In this document: piece after piece, positions 54,470 to 61,842 of the stretch
How positions within the stretch are numbered: position 1 is the first letter of the stretch
Layout of the letters: each line of letters starts with the position of its first letter
NCBI RefSeq assembly: GCF_023091155.1
Contig: NZ_JAHWXK010000001.1
Span: 1,054,001-1,118,000, forward strand
DNA from: Microbacterium sufflavum
GTDB lineage: Bacteria; Actinomycetota; Actinomycetes; Actinomycetales; Microbacteriaceae
Length of the DNA stretch: 64,000 nucleotides
Direction of reading: 5' to 3'
Made by a program: the position numbers and the translations under genes
The notes under the pieces: model-generated
Told to the model about the DNA's origin: nothing
Seen by the model: the letters and a program-made list of their open reading frames with translations, nothing else
Database searches by the model: none

Positions 54470-55459
54470 TCAGCGCGCGGCATCCCACATCGTGTACGAC
54501 ACCACGCCGGCCGGCAGACCCTCCAGCGGCGCCACGAGCTCGCTCTCCACACCGACGATCCGGCCCGACTCGACGGAGATGAACGCGGTCTCCACCCGCT
54601 CGGGCACCACCGAGGACACCTGCACGCCGATCACGTCGCGCCCCAGGCGGTCGGTCGTCTCGCCCCGCACGGTCACGCCCCCTGCCTCGTCGAGCAGCTC
54701 CAGCAGCGCCGCGTGCTGGGCGTCCGTCAGCGTCCAGTACTGCAGCAAGCCGGTGATCGCGGCCAGCAGCTCCCCGGACGACGACGCCGACGTGGCCCCG
54801 AATGCACCGAGGGCCGCGTCGAGCTCGGCGCGCGAGCTTCCGGAGAGTCCGGCGACCGCGGTCGGCAGAGCGAACTCCTCCGGTGACAGGGCCACGGTGT
54901 CGATGAGCTCGCCGGGCGCGTACGGGCTCGCGGCGATGCCATCCGGACGCTCGCCGTCGGGCCAGTACGGCTCCCCCGCGACGATGGTCGAGACGGTCGG
55001 CTGACCGGGACCCCACTCCAGGGTGATCTCCTGGGGCACGACCTCGACGTGCTCGTCCGCCAGGTCGACGCTCCAGTTCCACGACACCGAGTGCACGACC
55101 GGGGCCTGCGCGACCGCGGCGTCGACCATCAGGGTGCGCTCCGCGTCGGCGAACACCTCCGCCGCGGTACCGGCTGCCGTGTAGTGCAGGGCGGGCGGGG
55201 TGAGCGCCACCGCGGGTTGCGTGGGCACCAGCACCGACACCGCGACGACCGTGGCAGCCGCGACGGCCGCTGTCGCCGTGACCACTCCGGCCCACACCAG
55301 GGCCGGGCGGCGGCGGCGCCTCTGCGGGCGGTAGTCGCCGCGGATGATGCCCTCGCGGATCGCGATCTCGGCCGCGGTGAGGCCGCTGTCGTCGGTCGTC
55401 CGCGGCGCCGGGTTCGCCGCACGGAACAGGCGGTCGAGCTCGGTGTCGGAGATGTTCAT
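54470..55459 (-). CDS. Membrane protein paired with the sigma factor (CU044_5270-like)
   Basis: 329-residue single-pass protein: cytoplasmic N-terminus of about 60 residues (MNISDTELDRLFRAANPAP...), membrane helix about 69-92, and a large extracytoplasmic domain. This layout and the position directly behind a sigma-70 factor gene are those of the actinobacterial CU044_5270 family, which probably includes sigma regulators. ATG 55459 overlaps the sigma gene's stop by 4 bp; a longer start is unsupported. An anti-sigma role is inferred from context. No zinc-binding HxxxCxxC motif is present. Confidence 0.78.
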   Translation of the reverse strand: MNISDTELDRLFRAANPAPRTTDDSGLTAAEIAIREGIIRGDYRPQRRRRRPALVWAGVVTATAAVAAATVVAVSVLVPTQPAVALTPPALHYTAAGTAAEVFADAERTLMVDAAVAQAPVVHSVSWNWSVDLADEHVEVVPQEITLEWGPGQPTVSTIVAGEPYWPDGERPDGIAASPYAPGELIDTVALSPEEFALPTAVAGLSGSSRAELDAALGAFGATSASSSGELLAAITGLLQYWTLTDAQHAALLELLDEAGGVTVRGETTDRLGRDVIGVQVSSVVPERVETAFISVESGRIVGVESELVAPLEGLPAGVVSYTMWDAAR

Positions 55460-56079
55460 CGCGCCCGTCCCGTCTCGAGCTGGGCGCGCAGCTTGGTGCG
55501 TGCCCGCGTCAGGGTGGTCCACACGGCTCCGGGGCTGGTGTGCAGCGCCTCGGCCACCTCACCGGCGCTGAGCTCGTCCCAGTACGTGAGCACCACGACC
55601 TGCCGCTCCCTGGCGCTCAGCGACCGGAGGGCGCGCCGCAGCGCCAGTGCCTCCATCGGGTCGAGCGGCTCGGCCGGGTTGCTGAGCCCGCGCGTGAGCG
55701 CGTCGATGGCCCTGTCGCGGGACCGCGCACGCCGGCTGCGATCGCGCAGCTTGTTGTCGGCGGTGCGCAGGAACCACCGCAATCCCATGGGGCTCGCGGG
55801 GTCGAGTTTGCGCCAGGCGATCAGGAACACCTCGGCCGTGAGCTCCTCGACCTCCTCGGCGTCGTCGATGAAGCACTCCAGGTGGCGGTGGATGCGGGGC
55901 CAGTACTGGTCGAACAGCTGTCGGTACACCACCGCCTTCGTGCCGGCGCCGTCGTGCTCGGCCGCGCGCGACGTCGGCCGAACGCGGCCGGGCGCCACGC
56001 GCAGGAAGCCGGCGGCGTCGCCGGAACCGGGCGCCGCGACAGCGAGCGCGAGCGGGTGCGTGAACGTGAAGCGGAACAT
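55456..56079 (-). CDS. ECF-type RNA polymerase sigma factor
   Basis: 207-residue sigma-70-family protein. Region 2 includes AVVYRQLFDQYWPRIHRHLECFI and EEVEELTAEVFLIAWRKLD; region 4 includes LRSLSARERQVVVLTYWDELSAGEVAEALHTSPGAVWTTLTRARTKL. The first 50 residues are an extension not typical of minimal ECFs. The start at ATG 56079 has a strong GAGGGAGGGG site. A housekeeping-like promoter lies upstream on the minus strand (TTGCCT, 16-bp spacer, TACCCT, about 56115-56142). Likely regulon members flank it (see the GTGTAAGGAAC sites). Confidence 0.92.
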   Translation of the reverse strand: MFRFTFTHPLALAVAAPGSGDAAGFLRVAPGRVRPTSRAAEHDGAGTKAVVYRQLFDQYWPRIHRHLECFIDDAEEVEELTAEVFLIAWRKLDPASPMGLRWFLRTADNKLRDRSRRARSRDRAIDALTRGLSNPAEPLDPMEALALRRALRSLSARERQVVVLTYWDELSAGEVAEALHTSPGAVWTTLTRARTKLRAQLETGRAR

Positions 56080-56128
56080 GCGCCCCTCCCTCACGCCGCG
56101 ATCCGGTGTGAACAGGGTAGCGGCATGA

Positions 56129-56584
56129 TCAGAACAGGCAACGGAGGTTCGTGACCGCCCCGACGACGTTCGCCGTGACCCCCGCGCCCGCCGACGCCAG
56201 CACCGTGCTCGCGGCATTGCGGGCCTGGACGGTCCCGGAGGAGCGGGCGTTGGCGATCGAGCGCACGGTGCTGAGGCCGGCGGTGCTGACGATCGAGCAG
56301 ACGCTGAAGCTCAACCGCGTTCCGCCGCGGTTCGGCTCCGAGTAGGCGCAGTACTGTCCGGTCGCACAGCTGCCCACGGCCCGCTGGTATGGCGACGGGA
56401 CGGTGAGTTGCATGCCGAGATCGGGCCACTCCGCGGTGTACGCGTCCACGGCGACGCCCCCGGGGACGTGCTCGAGCGCGTAGACGACATCCGGGTGGAG
56501 ACTCTCGTCGGCGTGGGCGGGGGCGAGCGATCCCCCCACGAGCAGCGCCGTCGCGGCGAGGGTGACAAGGAGCTTCGTCTTCAT
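56129..56584 (-). CDS. Small secreted protein, peptidase-inhibitor I36-like
   Basis: 151-residue exported protein: signal peptide MKTKLLVTLAATALLVGGSL to about residue 25 (cleavage after AHA). The mature part includes CATGQYCAYSEPNRGGTRLSFSVCS, resembling the CP-G-xVCLY-E-N-x-GG core of peptidase inhibitor family I36, with cysteines for two disulphides and a terminal NLRCLF. It lies upstream of the sigma gene in the same direction and has its own possible ECF promoter at 56683-56693. Function as an inhibitor is not established. Confidence 0.75.
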   Translation of the reverse strand: MKTKLLVTLAATALLVGGSLAPAHADESLHPDVVYALEHVPGGVAVDAYTAEWPDLGMQLTVPSPYQRAVGSCATGQYCAYSEPNRGGTRLSFSVCSIVSTAGLSTVRSIANARSSGTVQARNAASTVLASAGAGVTANVVGAVTNLRCLF

Positions 56585-56682
56585 GCGGACCGTCCGGGTG
56601 TGGAGGAAGGGGTGTGTCCCTCCAATCTCGGGTGTCGCCGCCGTCCCCGTCGACCGCCGACCGCGCCTTGCCGCTCCGGGGA

Positions 56683-56693
56683 GTTCCTTACAC
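56683..56693 (-). promoter_or_regulatory. Candidate ECF-sigma -35 element (site 2)
   Basis: GTTCCTTACAC on the + strand (GTGTAAGGAAC on the minus strand), about 100 bp upstream of the secreted-protein gene at 56129-56584. Identical in 11 bp to the site at 54428. A CGCGGTC stretch follows at about 17 bp and could be the -10. Confidence 0.45.
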
Positions 56694-56720
56694 ACTTCTT
56701 TCCGGCCGCGACCCCCCCCG

Positions 56721-57899
56721 TCAGCTGAACAGGATGAGGACGTACACGGCGAAGGTCGCGAGGTGTGCGGCGCCGTGCATCGCCGTCACGCGCTTCGCGG
56801 AGAAGGTCGTGACCGACAGCAGCAGCGTGACGCCGAGCATCAGCAGGTTCGCGGGGGACTCGGCCAGCACCACCGTCTGCCCCGTGAGCATGCCGATCAC
56901 CAGCACCGCGGGGATCGTGAGCCCCACGGTCGACACGAGCGCGCCGTGGCAGAGGTTCGTGACGCGCTGCGCCTCACCGTTCAGTGCCGCCCGCACGGCC
57001 GTGATCGACTCGGGCAGGAACACGATGCCCGCGATCAGGAGCCCCGCGAGGGCCACGGGCGCCCCGACCCTGCCGAGACCGTCGTCGAGCAGCGCGGCCA
57101 TGTCGTGCGACAGCAGCACGATCGGCACCACCGTGACCACGAGCAGGAGCAGCCGCGTCACGACCTCGGTGCGATGCGCGGCGAGCACCTCCCGGATGCC
57201 GGGGCGCGGCTCCTCCGTACGAGCCGCGGTCCGCCGTCGCTTGTCGACCTCCGTGAAGTCCTCCGCCTGCGCGCCCATCTGCCGGAACAGGAAGAACGCG
57301 TACAGCGCGAGCGTCAGCACGATGATCGGGATCTCCTGCCCCACCGTGTACGCGCCGTCGTCGCCGATGAGCCCGGGCAGGGCGATCCCGAGCGCCACGA
57401 GCACCACCAGCATCGCCAGGTACGACGACGTGCCGGTGCGGTTGTGCGCCATCCCGCGGTGACGTAGCCCGCCCAGCAGCAGCGCGAGCCCGATCACGAG
57501 GTTCAGGATGATCATCGACACGGCCATCACCGAGTCGCGGGCGATCGTGGCGTGCTCGCCGGGACCGAGCATGACCGCGGAGATCAGGATCACCTCGATC
57601 AGCACGATCGACAGGGTGAGCACGAGCGAGCCATAGGGGTCGCCCAGCCGGTGCGCGAGGGCCTCCGCCTGCTTCACCACGCCGAACGCGCACACCAGGA
57701 TCACCGCGACGATGCCGACGAGCGCGACCACCAGCAGCGGACCGGGCACGGGCGGCGCGAGCAACGGGTGGGCGATCAGCAGCGCACCGAACGCACCCCA
57801 GCCCAGCCCCACGCGGACCACATCGACGGGGGTGACCAGCTGCCTGATCGACGGTCGGCTCATGGTCGGCTCCTCGCCGGTCGGCCTCTCCCTGGACAT
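56721..57899 (-). CDS. ChaA-type calcium/cation:proton antiporter
   Basis: 392-residue member of the CaCA superfamily, exchanging Ca2+ (or Na+/K+) for protons across the inner membrane. Eleven or so membrane helices. The two alpha repeats are visible: VKQAEALAHRLGDPYGSLVLTLSIVLIEVILI and VFLPESITAVRAALNGEAQRVTNLCHGALVSTVGLTIP, each with the conserved glutamate. I start it at ATG 57899, where a GAGGGAG ribosome site sits inside a hairpin right after the riboswitch-like element. A second start at 57863 (MSRPSIRQ) also has a good GAGGAG site. The riboswitch link suggests regulation by guanidine or a similar ligand. Confidence 0.9.
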   Translation of the reverse strand: MSRERPTGEEPTMSRPSIRQLVTPVDVVRVGLGWGAFGALLIAHPLLAPPVPGPLLVVALVGIVAVILVCAFGVVKQAEALAHRLGDPYGSLVLTLSIVLIEVILISAVMLGPGEHATIARDSVMAVSMIILNLVIGLALLLGGLRHRGMAHNRTGTSSYLAMLVVLVALGIALPGLIGDDGAYTVGQEIPIIVLTLALYAFFLFRQMGAQAEDFTEVDKRRRTAARTEEPRPGIREVLAAHRTEVVTRLLLLVVTVVPIVLLSHDMAALLDDGLGRVGAPVALAGLLIAGIVFLPESITAVRAALNGEAQRVTNLCHGALVSTVGLTIPAVLVIGMLTGQTVVLAESPANLLMLGVTLLLSVTTFSAKRVTAMHGAAHLATFAVYVLILFS

Positions 57900-57953
57900 G
57901 ACGACTCCCTCATGAGTCAGTCGTCGTGTGCGGGTACTGCTCCCTCGTCCGCC
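57900..57953 (-). ncRNA. Guanidine-III (ykkC-III)-like riboswitch, antiporter leader
   Basis: Read on the minus strand: GCGG, then ACGAGGGAGCAGTAC, then CCGC, then ACACGACGACTGACTC. GCGG/CCGC forms P1; the GGACGAGG and GTACCCG segments match the guanidine-III consensus (as I recall it from the Thermobifida fusca RNA); CAGT can pair with the downstream ACTG as the pseudoknot, extended by GAG/CTC. The 3' strand GACGACTGACTC can instead pair with GGGAGTCGTC, which contains the ribosome site of the antiporter gene. Ligand binding would therefore free translation. The motif identity is by eye. Confidence 0.72.
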
Positions 57954-58024
57954 GCCCCGGTGACCGGGGACACTCCCAGGGTAGCGGCGGAACCGCAACA
58001 GCACCTGTGCACGCGCGACCCGGG

Positions 58025-58055
58025 TTGGCCGGGCCTCCACGACCTCTGCTACGGT
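58025..58055 (+). promoter_or_regulatory. Promoter for the rightward riboswitch transcript
   Basis: TTGGCC (58025-58030), 19-bp spacer, TACGGT (58050-58055). TACGGT is also the -10 proposed at 63920. It is followed by a hairpin with a 7-bp stem (AGGTCCG / CGGACCT) just before the riboswitch core. Confidence 0.45.
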
Positions 58056-58079
58056 GGCCGCAGGTCCGAGTTCCGGACC

Positions 58080-58142
58080 TGCGGACGAGGGCGCAGTACC
58101 CGCAAAGCGACAAGACTGACCATGAAGGTCGTCTCGTGTCGC
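58080..58142 (+). ncRNA. Guanidine-III (ykkC-III)-like riboswitch, rightward leader
   Basis: Core TGCGGACGAGGGCGCAGTAC then CCGC, AAAGC, GACAAGACTGACC. GCGG/CCGC forms P1; GACAAGAC matches the guanidine-III 3' segment exactly; CAGT pairs with ACTG. A competing hairpin runs from CGACA (58108) to TGTCG (58142) with inner stems GAC/GTC and ACC/GGT, enclosing an ATG (58122). A 22-bp core is repeated (one mismatch) in inverted orientation 130 bp to the left. It leads to the small membrane protein gene at 58251 and the cytochrome b gene. Confidence 0.75.
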
Positions 58143-58250
58143 TTCTTGCCGGTGGAACCGTCCCCGCCTCCGCTTCGCCGCACACCGCGACCCTCTTGGC
58201 GCCGCGCTCTCCCGCCGACGTGCCTCCGGCACACAGCGAAGGGAGACTCC

Positions 58251-58508
58251 GTGGACGCGCTCTTCGGATCCATCATCGGCGTGATCATCCTCCTCGTCAT
58301 CCTTGGGATCTCGCGGGCGTTCGCACGCGGATACCGCCACGGGGTGCGCTACGACGATCTGACGGTCGACCGGCTGCATGCCCTGACGGAGGGCGATCTC
58401 GCGGCGCTCGAGACGCGCGACGTGGACGCGTGGCTACGCCTGCGCGCCCTGGAGCGGCGCATGAGCGGCCTGCGCCGCCGGGCCGCCGAGCTCCGGGCCG
58501 ACCGCTGA
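58251..58508 (+). CDS. 85-residue membrane-anchored protein
   Basis: GTG 58251 behind an AAGGGAG site. One N-terminal helix (ALFGSIIGVIILLVILGISRAF) and a charged cytoplasmic part with LTEGDLAALETRDVDAWLRLRALERRMSG, probably coiled. No known domain. An in-frame ATG at 58122 directly after the riboswitch would add a proline/arginine-rich leader that does not look like protein, so I reject it. It lies 62 bp before the cytochrome b gene and shares its transcript. Confidence 0.75.
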   Translation: MDALFGSIIGVIILLVILGISRAFARGYRHGVRYDDLTVDRLHALTEGDLAALETRDVDAWLRLRALERRMSGLRRRAAELRADR

Positions 58509-58570
58509 CGCCCGCCCGCCCCCTTCTCCTTCCCCCGCTCCCGCTCACCTGACCACCCGAAGAGGACCCC

Positions 58571-60280
58571 ATGGCCACGACGCGCACTCGCGACCAGGCA
58601 GACCACGACACCTCCCGACGACCCCTCGGAGGCCGTTTCGTCGGTTCCGCCGCCAACTACCTCGACGAGCGCACCAGCATCTCCGGACTGATGAAGGAGC
58701 TGGGGCGCAAGGTGTTCCCCGACCACTGGTCGTTCATGCTGGGCGAGATCGCCCTGTGGGCGTTCGTCGTGGTGTTCATCACGGGCACGTTCCTCACGTT
58801 CTTCTTCCAGGCGTCGATGGTCCCCACGCACTACACCGGTGCGTACGCCCCGATGCGCGGCATGGAGATGACGGCCGCGTTCGACTCGGCCCTGCGGATC
58901 TCGTTCGACATCCGCGGTGGGCTGCTCGTGCGGCAGATGCACCACTGGGCGGCGTTGGTGTTCGTCGCCGGGATCGGCCTGCACATGCTGCGGGTGTTCT
59001 TCACCGGTGCGTTCCGCAAGCCGCGCGAGCTGAACTGGGTGATCGGCTTCGTGCTGTTCATCCTGGCGATGGCCGAGGGCTTCACCGGTTATTCCCTGCC
59101 CGACGACCTGCTCTCGGGCAACGGTCTGCGCATCATCGACGGCATGATCAAGGGCCTGCCCCTGATCGGCACCTGGACCTCGTTCCTCCTCTTCGGCGGC
59201 GAGTTCCCCGGCACCGACATCATCGGACGGCTCTACACGCTGCACATCTTGATCCTGCCGATGCTCGTCATCGCGCTGATCGCCCTTCACCTGATCCTGA
59301 TGATCGTGAACAAGCACACGCAGTTCGCCGGCCCCGGCCGCACGAACGACAACGTCGTGGGCTACCCGATCATGCCGGTCTACGCGGCGAAGATGGGCGG
59401 GTTCTTCTTCCTCGTGTTCGGCGTGATCGCGCTGCTGGGCACCTTCTTCCAGATCCTGCCGTTCTGGGTGTATGGGCCGTACGACCCCTCGCCCATCTCG
59501 GCGGGCACGCAGCCGGACTGGTACATCGGCTTCGCGGACGGTGCGCTGCGCCTCGCCCCGCCGAACTGGGACGTGGTGCTGTTCGACCGCACCTGGTCGT
59601 TCGGCATCATCGTGCCGGTGGCCGTGATGGGGCTGTTCATCCTCACCGTGCTGTTCTATCCGTTCATCGAGGCGTGGGTCACGGGCGACAAGCGCGAGCA
59701 CCACATCGCCGAACGACCGCGCAACGCGGCCACGCGCACGGCCATCGGTGTCGCGGGCGTCCTCTTCTATGCGGTGCTGTGGGCGGCGGCGTCGTCCGAC
59801 CTCATCGCCACGCACTTCATGCTCACGATGGAGGGCGTGATCCACACACTCCAGGCGCTGCTGATCCTCGGTCCCGTGCTCGGGTACGTCCTGACGAAGC
59901 GGATCTGCCTGGCGCTGCAGAAGAAGGACCGCGAGATCGTGCTGCACGGCTTCGAGACGGGTCGCATCGTGCGACTGCCCGGCGGCGAGTTCGTCGAGGT
60001 GCACCAGCCCGTCGACGAGTACGAGCGCTGGAAACTCATCGACGTGGAGTCGTATCAGCCGCTGGTCGTGCGGCCGAACGCGAAGGGGCGCATTCCGTGG
60101 CATCAGAACCTGCGCGCCGCGGTGTCGCGGTGGTTCTTCGAGGACAGGCTGCTGCCGCTCACCAGGGCTGAGGTGCACGCGGCCGACAGCGCCCACGGGT
60201 CGCACGCGGCGGTGGAGGCTCCGGACACGGACGGCACCGCGGGAGACGGCCCGGAGCATGGCGCACAGACCGACCGTTGA
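58571..60280 (+). CDS. Cytochrome b (QcrB paralogue)
   Basis: 569-residue cytochrome b of the menaquinol:cytochrome c reductase type. Haem ligands are in LLVRQMHHWAALVFVAGIGLHMLR and YTLHILILPMLVIALIALHL; the Qo-site motif is PDWY (AGTQPDWYIGF). About nine membrane helices, then a long cytoplasmic tail typical of actinobacterial QcrB. Neither qcrA nor qcrC is adjacent, so this is probably a second copy, separate from the main bc1-aa3 cluster. Strong ATG start behind GAAGAGGA. It overlaps the next gene by 23 bp. Confidence 0.9.
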   Translation: MATTRTRDQADHDTSRRPLGGRFVGSAANYLDERTSISGLMKELGRKVFPDHWSFMLGEIALWAFVVVFITGTFLTFFFQASMVPTHYTGAYAPMRGMEMTAAFDSALRISFDIRGGLLVRQMHHWAALVFVAGIGLHMLRVFFTGAFRKPRELNWVIGFVLFILAMAEGFTGYSLPDDLLSGNGLRIIDGMIKGLPLIGTWTSFLLFGGEFPGTDIIGRLYTLHILILPMLVIALIALHLILMIVNKHTQFAGPGRTNDNVVGYPIMPVYAAKMGGFFFLVFGVIALLGTFFQILPFWVYGPYDPSPISAGTQPDWYIGFADGALRLAPPNWDVVLFDRTWSFGIIVPVAVMGLFILTVLFYPFIEAWVTGDKREHHIAERPRNAATRTAIGVAGVLFYAVLWAAASSDLIATHFMLTMEGVIHTLQALLILGPVLGYVLTKRICLALQKKDREIVLHGFETGRIVRLPGGEFVEVHQPVDEYERWKLIDVESYQPLVVRPNAKGRIPWHQNLRAAVSRWFFEDRLLPLTRAEVHAADSAHGSHAAVEAPDTDGTAGDGPEHGAQTDR

Positions 60281-60878
60281 CGCAGGCAGGCTCCGCGGGG
60301 TGCGGGTGGCCCTCGGCGTGGGGGTGGTCGTGGTCGCGTTCCTCGTCGCTGGAACACCGGCGGCCCTGGGGGCGTTCGCCGTCGTGGTCGGGTTCGGCGC
60401 GGTCCGCCGTGCCCGGCGCCGCCCGGAGCGACTACCCCGCCTGACGTTCACGTTCGCCGTGGTCGATGTCGGCGGCGACGGCGCCCCGTGCCTGCTGCTG
60501 TCTCTGCCGCCCGACGCGGACGAGACCGTGGCGGAGGTGCTGCGTGCGCACGGGTGGAGCACCCTGGAGCCGCCCGTCAACGGTCCGGTCGCACCGGTGC
60601 GGCGGGTGGGCGTGGAGTTCCGCGGCGACGACGGCCTGCGGCTGCGCGACCTCGGGGTGCCCGGGCCCGCCTACGCCGAGGCGATGCGCCGGGGGGCCGT
60701 GCCGGGCGGGTGGGGTGCGGCCGCCGAGCGGACGGGGTGGGTGCTGCTGCTCGCGGTGCCGGAGCAGGCGTGGCCGCTCGACCCCGACCGCACAGTGCGC
60801 TCGCCGGTGCTCGGCGCGTACGGGTTGCTGCATGGCTCCCGGGCGGGAGGTTCCCCCGCGGGATCGGTCAGACGGTGA
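60258..60878 (+). CDS. Hypothetical membrane protein following cytochrome b
   Basis: 206 residues. A hydrophobic segment at about 15-48 (VRVALGVGVVVVAFLVAGTP, then a second short one) ends in a basic RRARRRPER. The C-terminal soluble domain begins LTFTFAVVDVGGDGAPCLLL. No recognised domain. It starts inside the 3' end of the cytochrome b gene, suggesting coupling, and its 3' end overlaps the opposite-strand methyltransferase gene by 11 bp. The codon pattern is strongly GC3-rich like its neighbours. Confidence 0.65.
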   Translation: MAHRPTVDAGRLRGVRVALGVGVVVVAFLVAGTPAALGAFAVVVGFGAVRRARRRPERLPRLTFTFAVVDVGGDGAPCLLLSLPPDADETVAEVLRAHGWSTLEPPVNGPVAPVRRVGVEFRGDDGLRLRDLGVPGPAYAEAMRRGAVPGGWGAAAERTGWVLLLAVPEQAWPLDPDRTVRSPVLGAYGLLHGSRAGGSPAGSVRR

Positions 60879-61797
60879 TGCGCGGACGCCGCGGGATCCA
60901 GCAGGCCACGCGGTCGCGGTAGGCGCGGAAGTCGGCACCGAACCGCGCCTCAAGGTCGGCTTCCTCCAGTGGTCGCACGAGCGCGTTCCACACCAGCGAC
61001 CCGCACAGGGCGTACAGCACCACGAGCCACGAGCCCGCCATCAGGCCGACCGCCACGCCCTGCGCGATGCCGCCGACCGCCATCGGGTTGCGCACGAAGC
61101 GGTAGGGCCCCGCGACCACCAGCCGCCGGGGCATCGCCGAGGGCAGGGGTGTGCCCTCGCCCTGCACCGACATGGACGCCGCCGACCACATCGACAGCGC
61201 GAACGCGAGCGCGAACAGCACCGCACCGGCGATGCGCACGGCCACGGGGAACGGCACGTGCAGCCCCCACCGATGCTCGGCGACGACGATCACGGCGGGC
61301 AGTGCCACCAGGAACACGGCGGAGAACACGAGGATCTGCACGGCCGTGCGGGACAGATGCGCCACGGGCCGGGCGGTCGCCGCGAGCCGGAACCGGAACG
61401 GCCCCCGCAGCAGCCACTCGGACGGAACCCGGCCGGTGAGCACGAGCACGGCGGCGCCGATCGACCCCAGCGCCGCGGCCGCCATGAGCAGCGCGCCCCA
61501 TCCGGCCGCGCCCGTGACGGTGGCGTACAGCGCCATGCCGGCCGCGACCAGGGTCGTCCAGCCGGTGGTCGACCACACCGCGGCGCGCAGTCCCGCCGCC
61601 GCGAGGGCCGACCCGAGCACGAACAGCGGGATGTCGAGCAGCGCGACGAGCGGCGCGTCGAGAGAGCCGAGGGTCGCGGTGCGGATGCCGGGCCACACGA
61701 ACACCGCGATCCACCACGCGGCGCCGGCGAGGGCCTGCGCTCCGAAGAACAGTCGACCCCAGGAGCGCGGCGACATCCGGCGCCACAACTCCCCCAT
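60868..61797 (-). CDS. Isoprenylcysteine/phospholipid methyltransferase-family membrane protein
   Basis: 309-residue polytopic protein. The N-terminal half has about five helices without a known domain. The C-terminal half carries the ICMT/PEMT signature RRLVVAGPYRFVRNPMAVGGIAQG and EEADLEARFGADFRAYRDRV, which bind S-adenosylmethionine and the acceptor head. The acceptor cannot be predicted. Compared with the usual 150-200 residue family members it has an extra N-terminal membrane domain. Confidence 0.82.
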   Translation of the reverse strand: MGELWRRMSPRSWGRLFFGAQALAGAAWWIAVFVWPGIRTATLGSLDAPLVALLDIPLFVLGSALAAAGLRAAVWSTTGWTTLVAAGMALYATVTGAAGWGALLMAAAALGSIGAAVLVLTGRVPSEWLLRGPFRFRLAATARPVAHLSRTAVQILVFSAVFLVALPAVIVVAEHRWGLHVPFPVAVRIAGAVLFALAFALSMWSAASMSVQGEGTPLPSAMPRRLVVAGPYRFVRNPMAVGGIAQGVAVGLMAGSWLVVLYALCGSLVWNALVRPLEEADLEARFGADFRAYRDRVACWIPRRPRITV

Positions 61798-61842
61798 GCG
61801 GTCAGTCTAGGTCAGGCCGCGGCTCCCGCCGGCGGTGTCGCG

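Noticed and set aside
57900-58110. Manganese (yybP-ykoY) riboswitch upstream of the antiporter gene
   Set aside because: Considered because the gene is a cation transporter, but the conserved GGGGAGUA loop is absent; the GGACGAGG / GTACCCG / GACAAGAC pattern fits guanidine-III better.
58122-58250. Upstream start ATG 58122 for the 85-residue membrane protein
   Set aside because: No ribosome site; the extra 43 residues are R/P-rich; GTG 58251 has AAGGGAG at proper distance.
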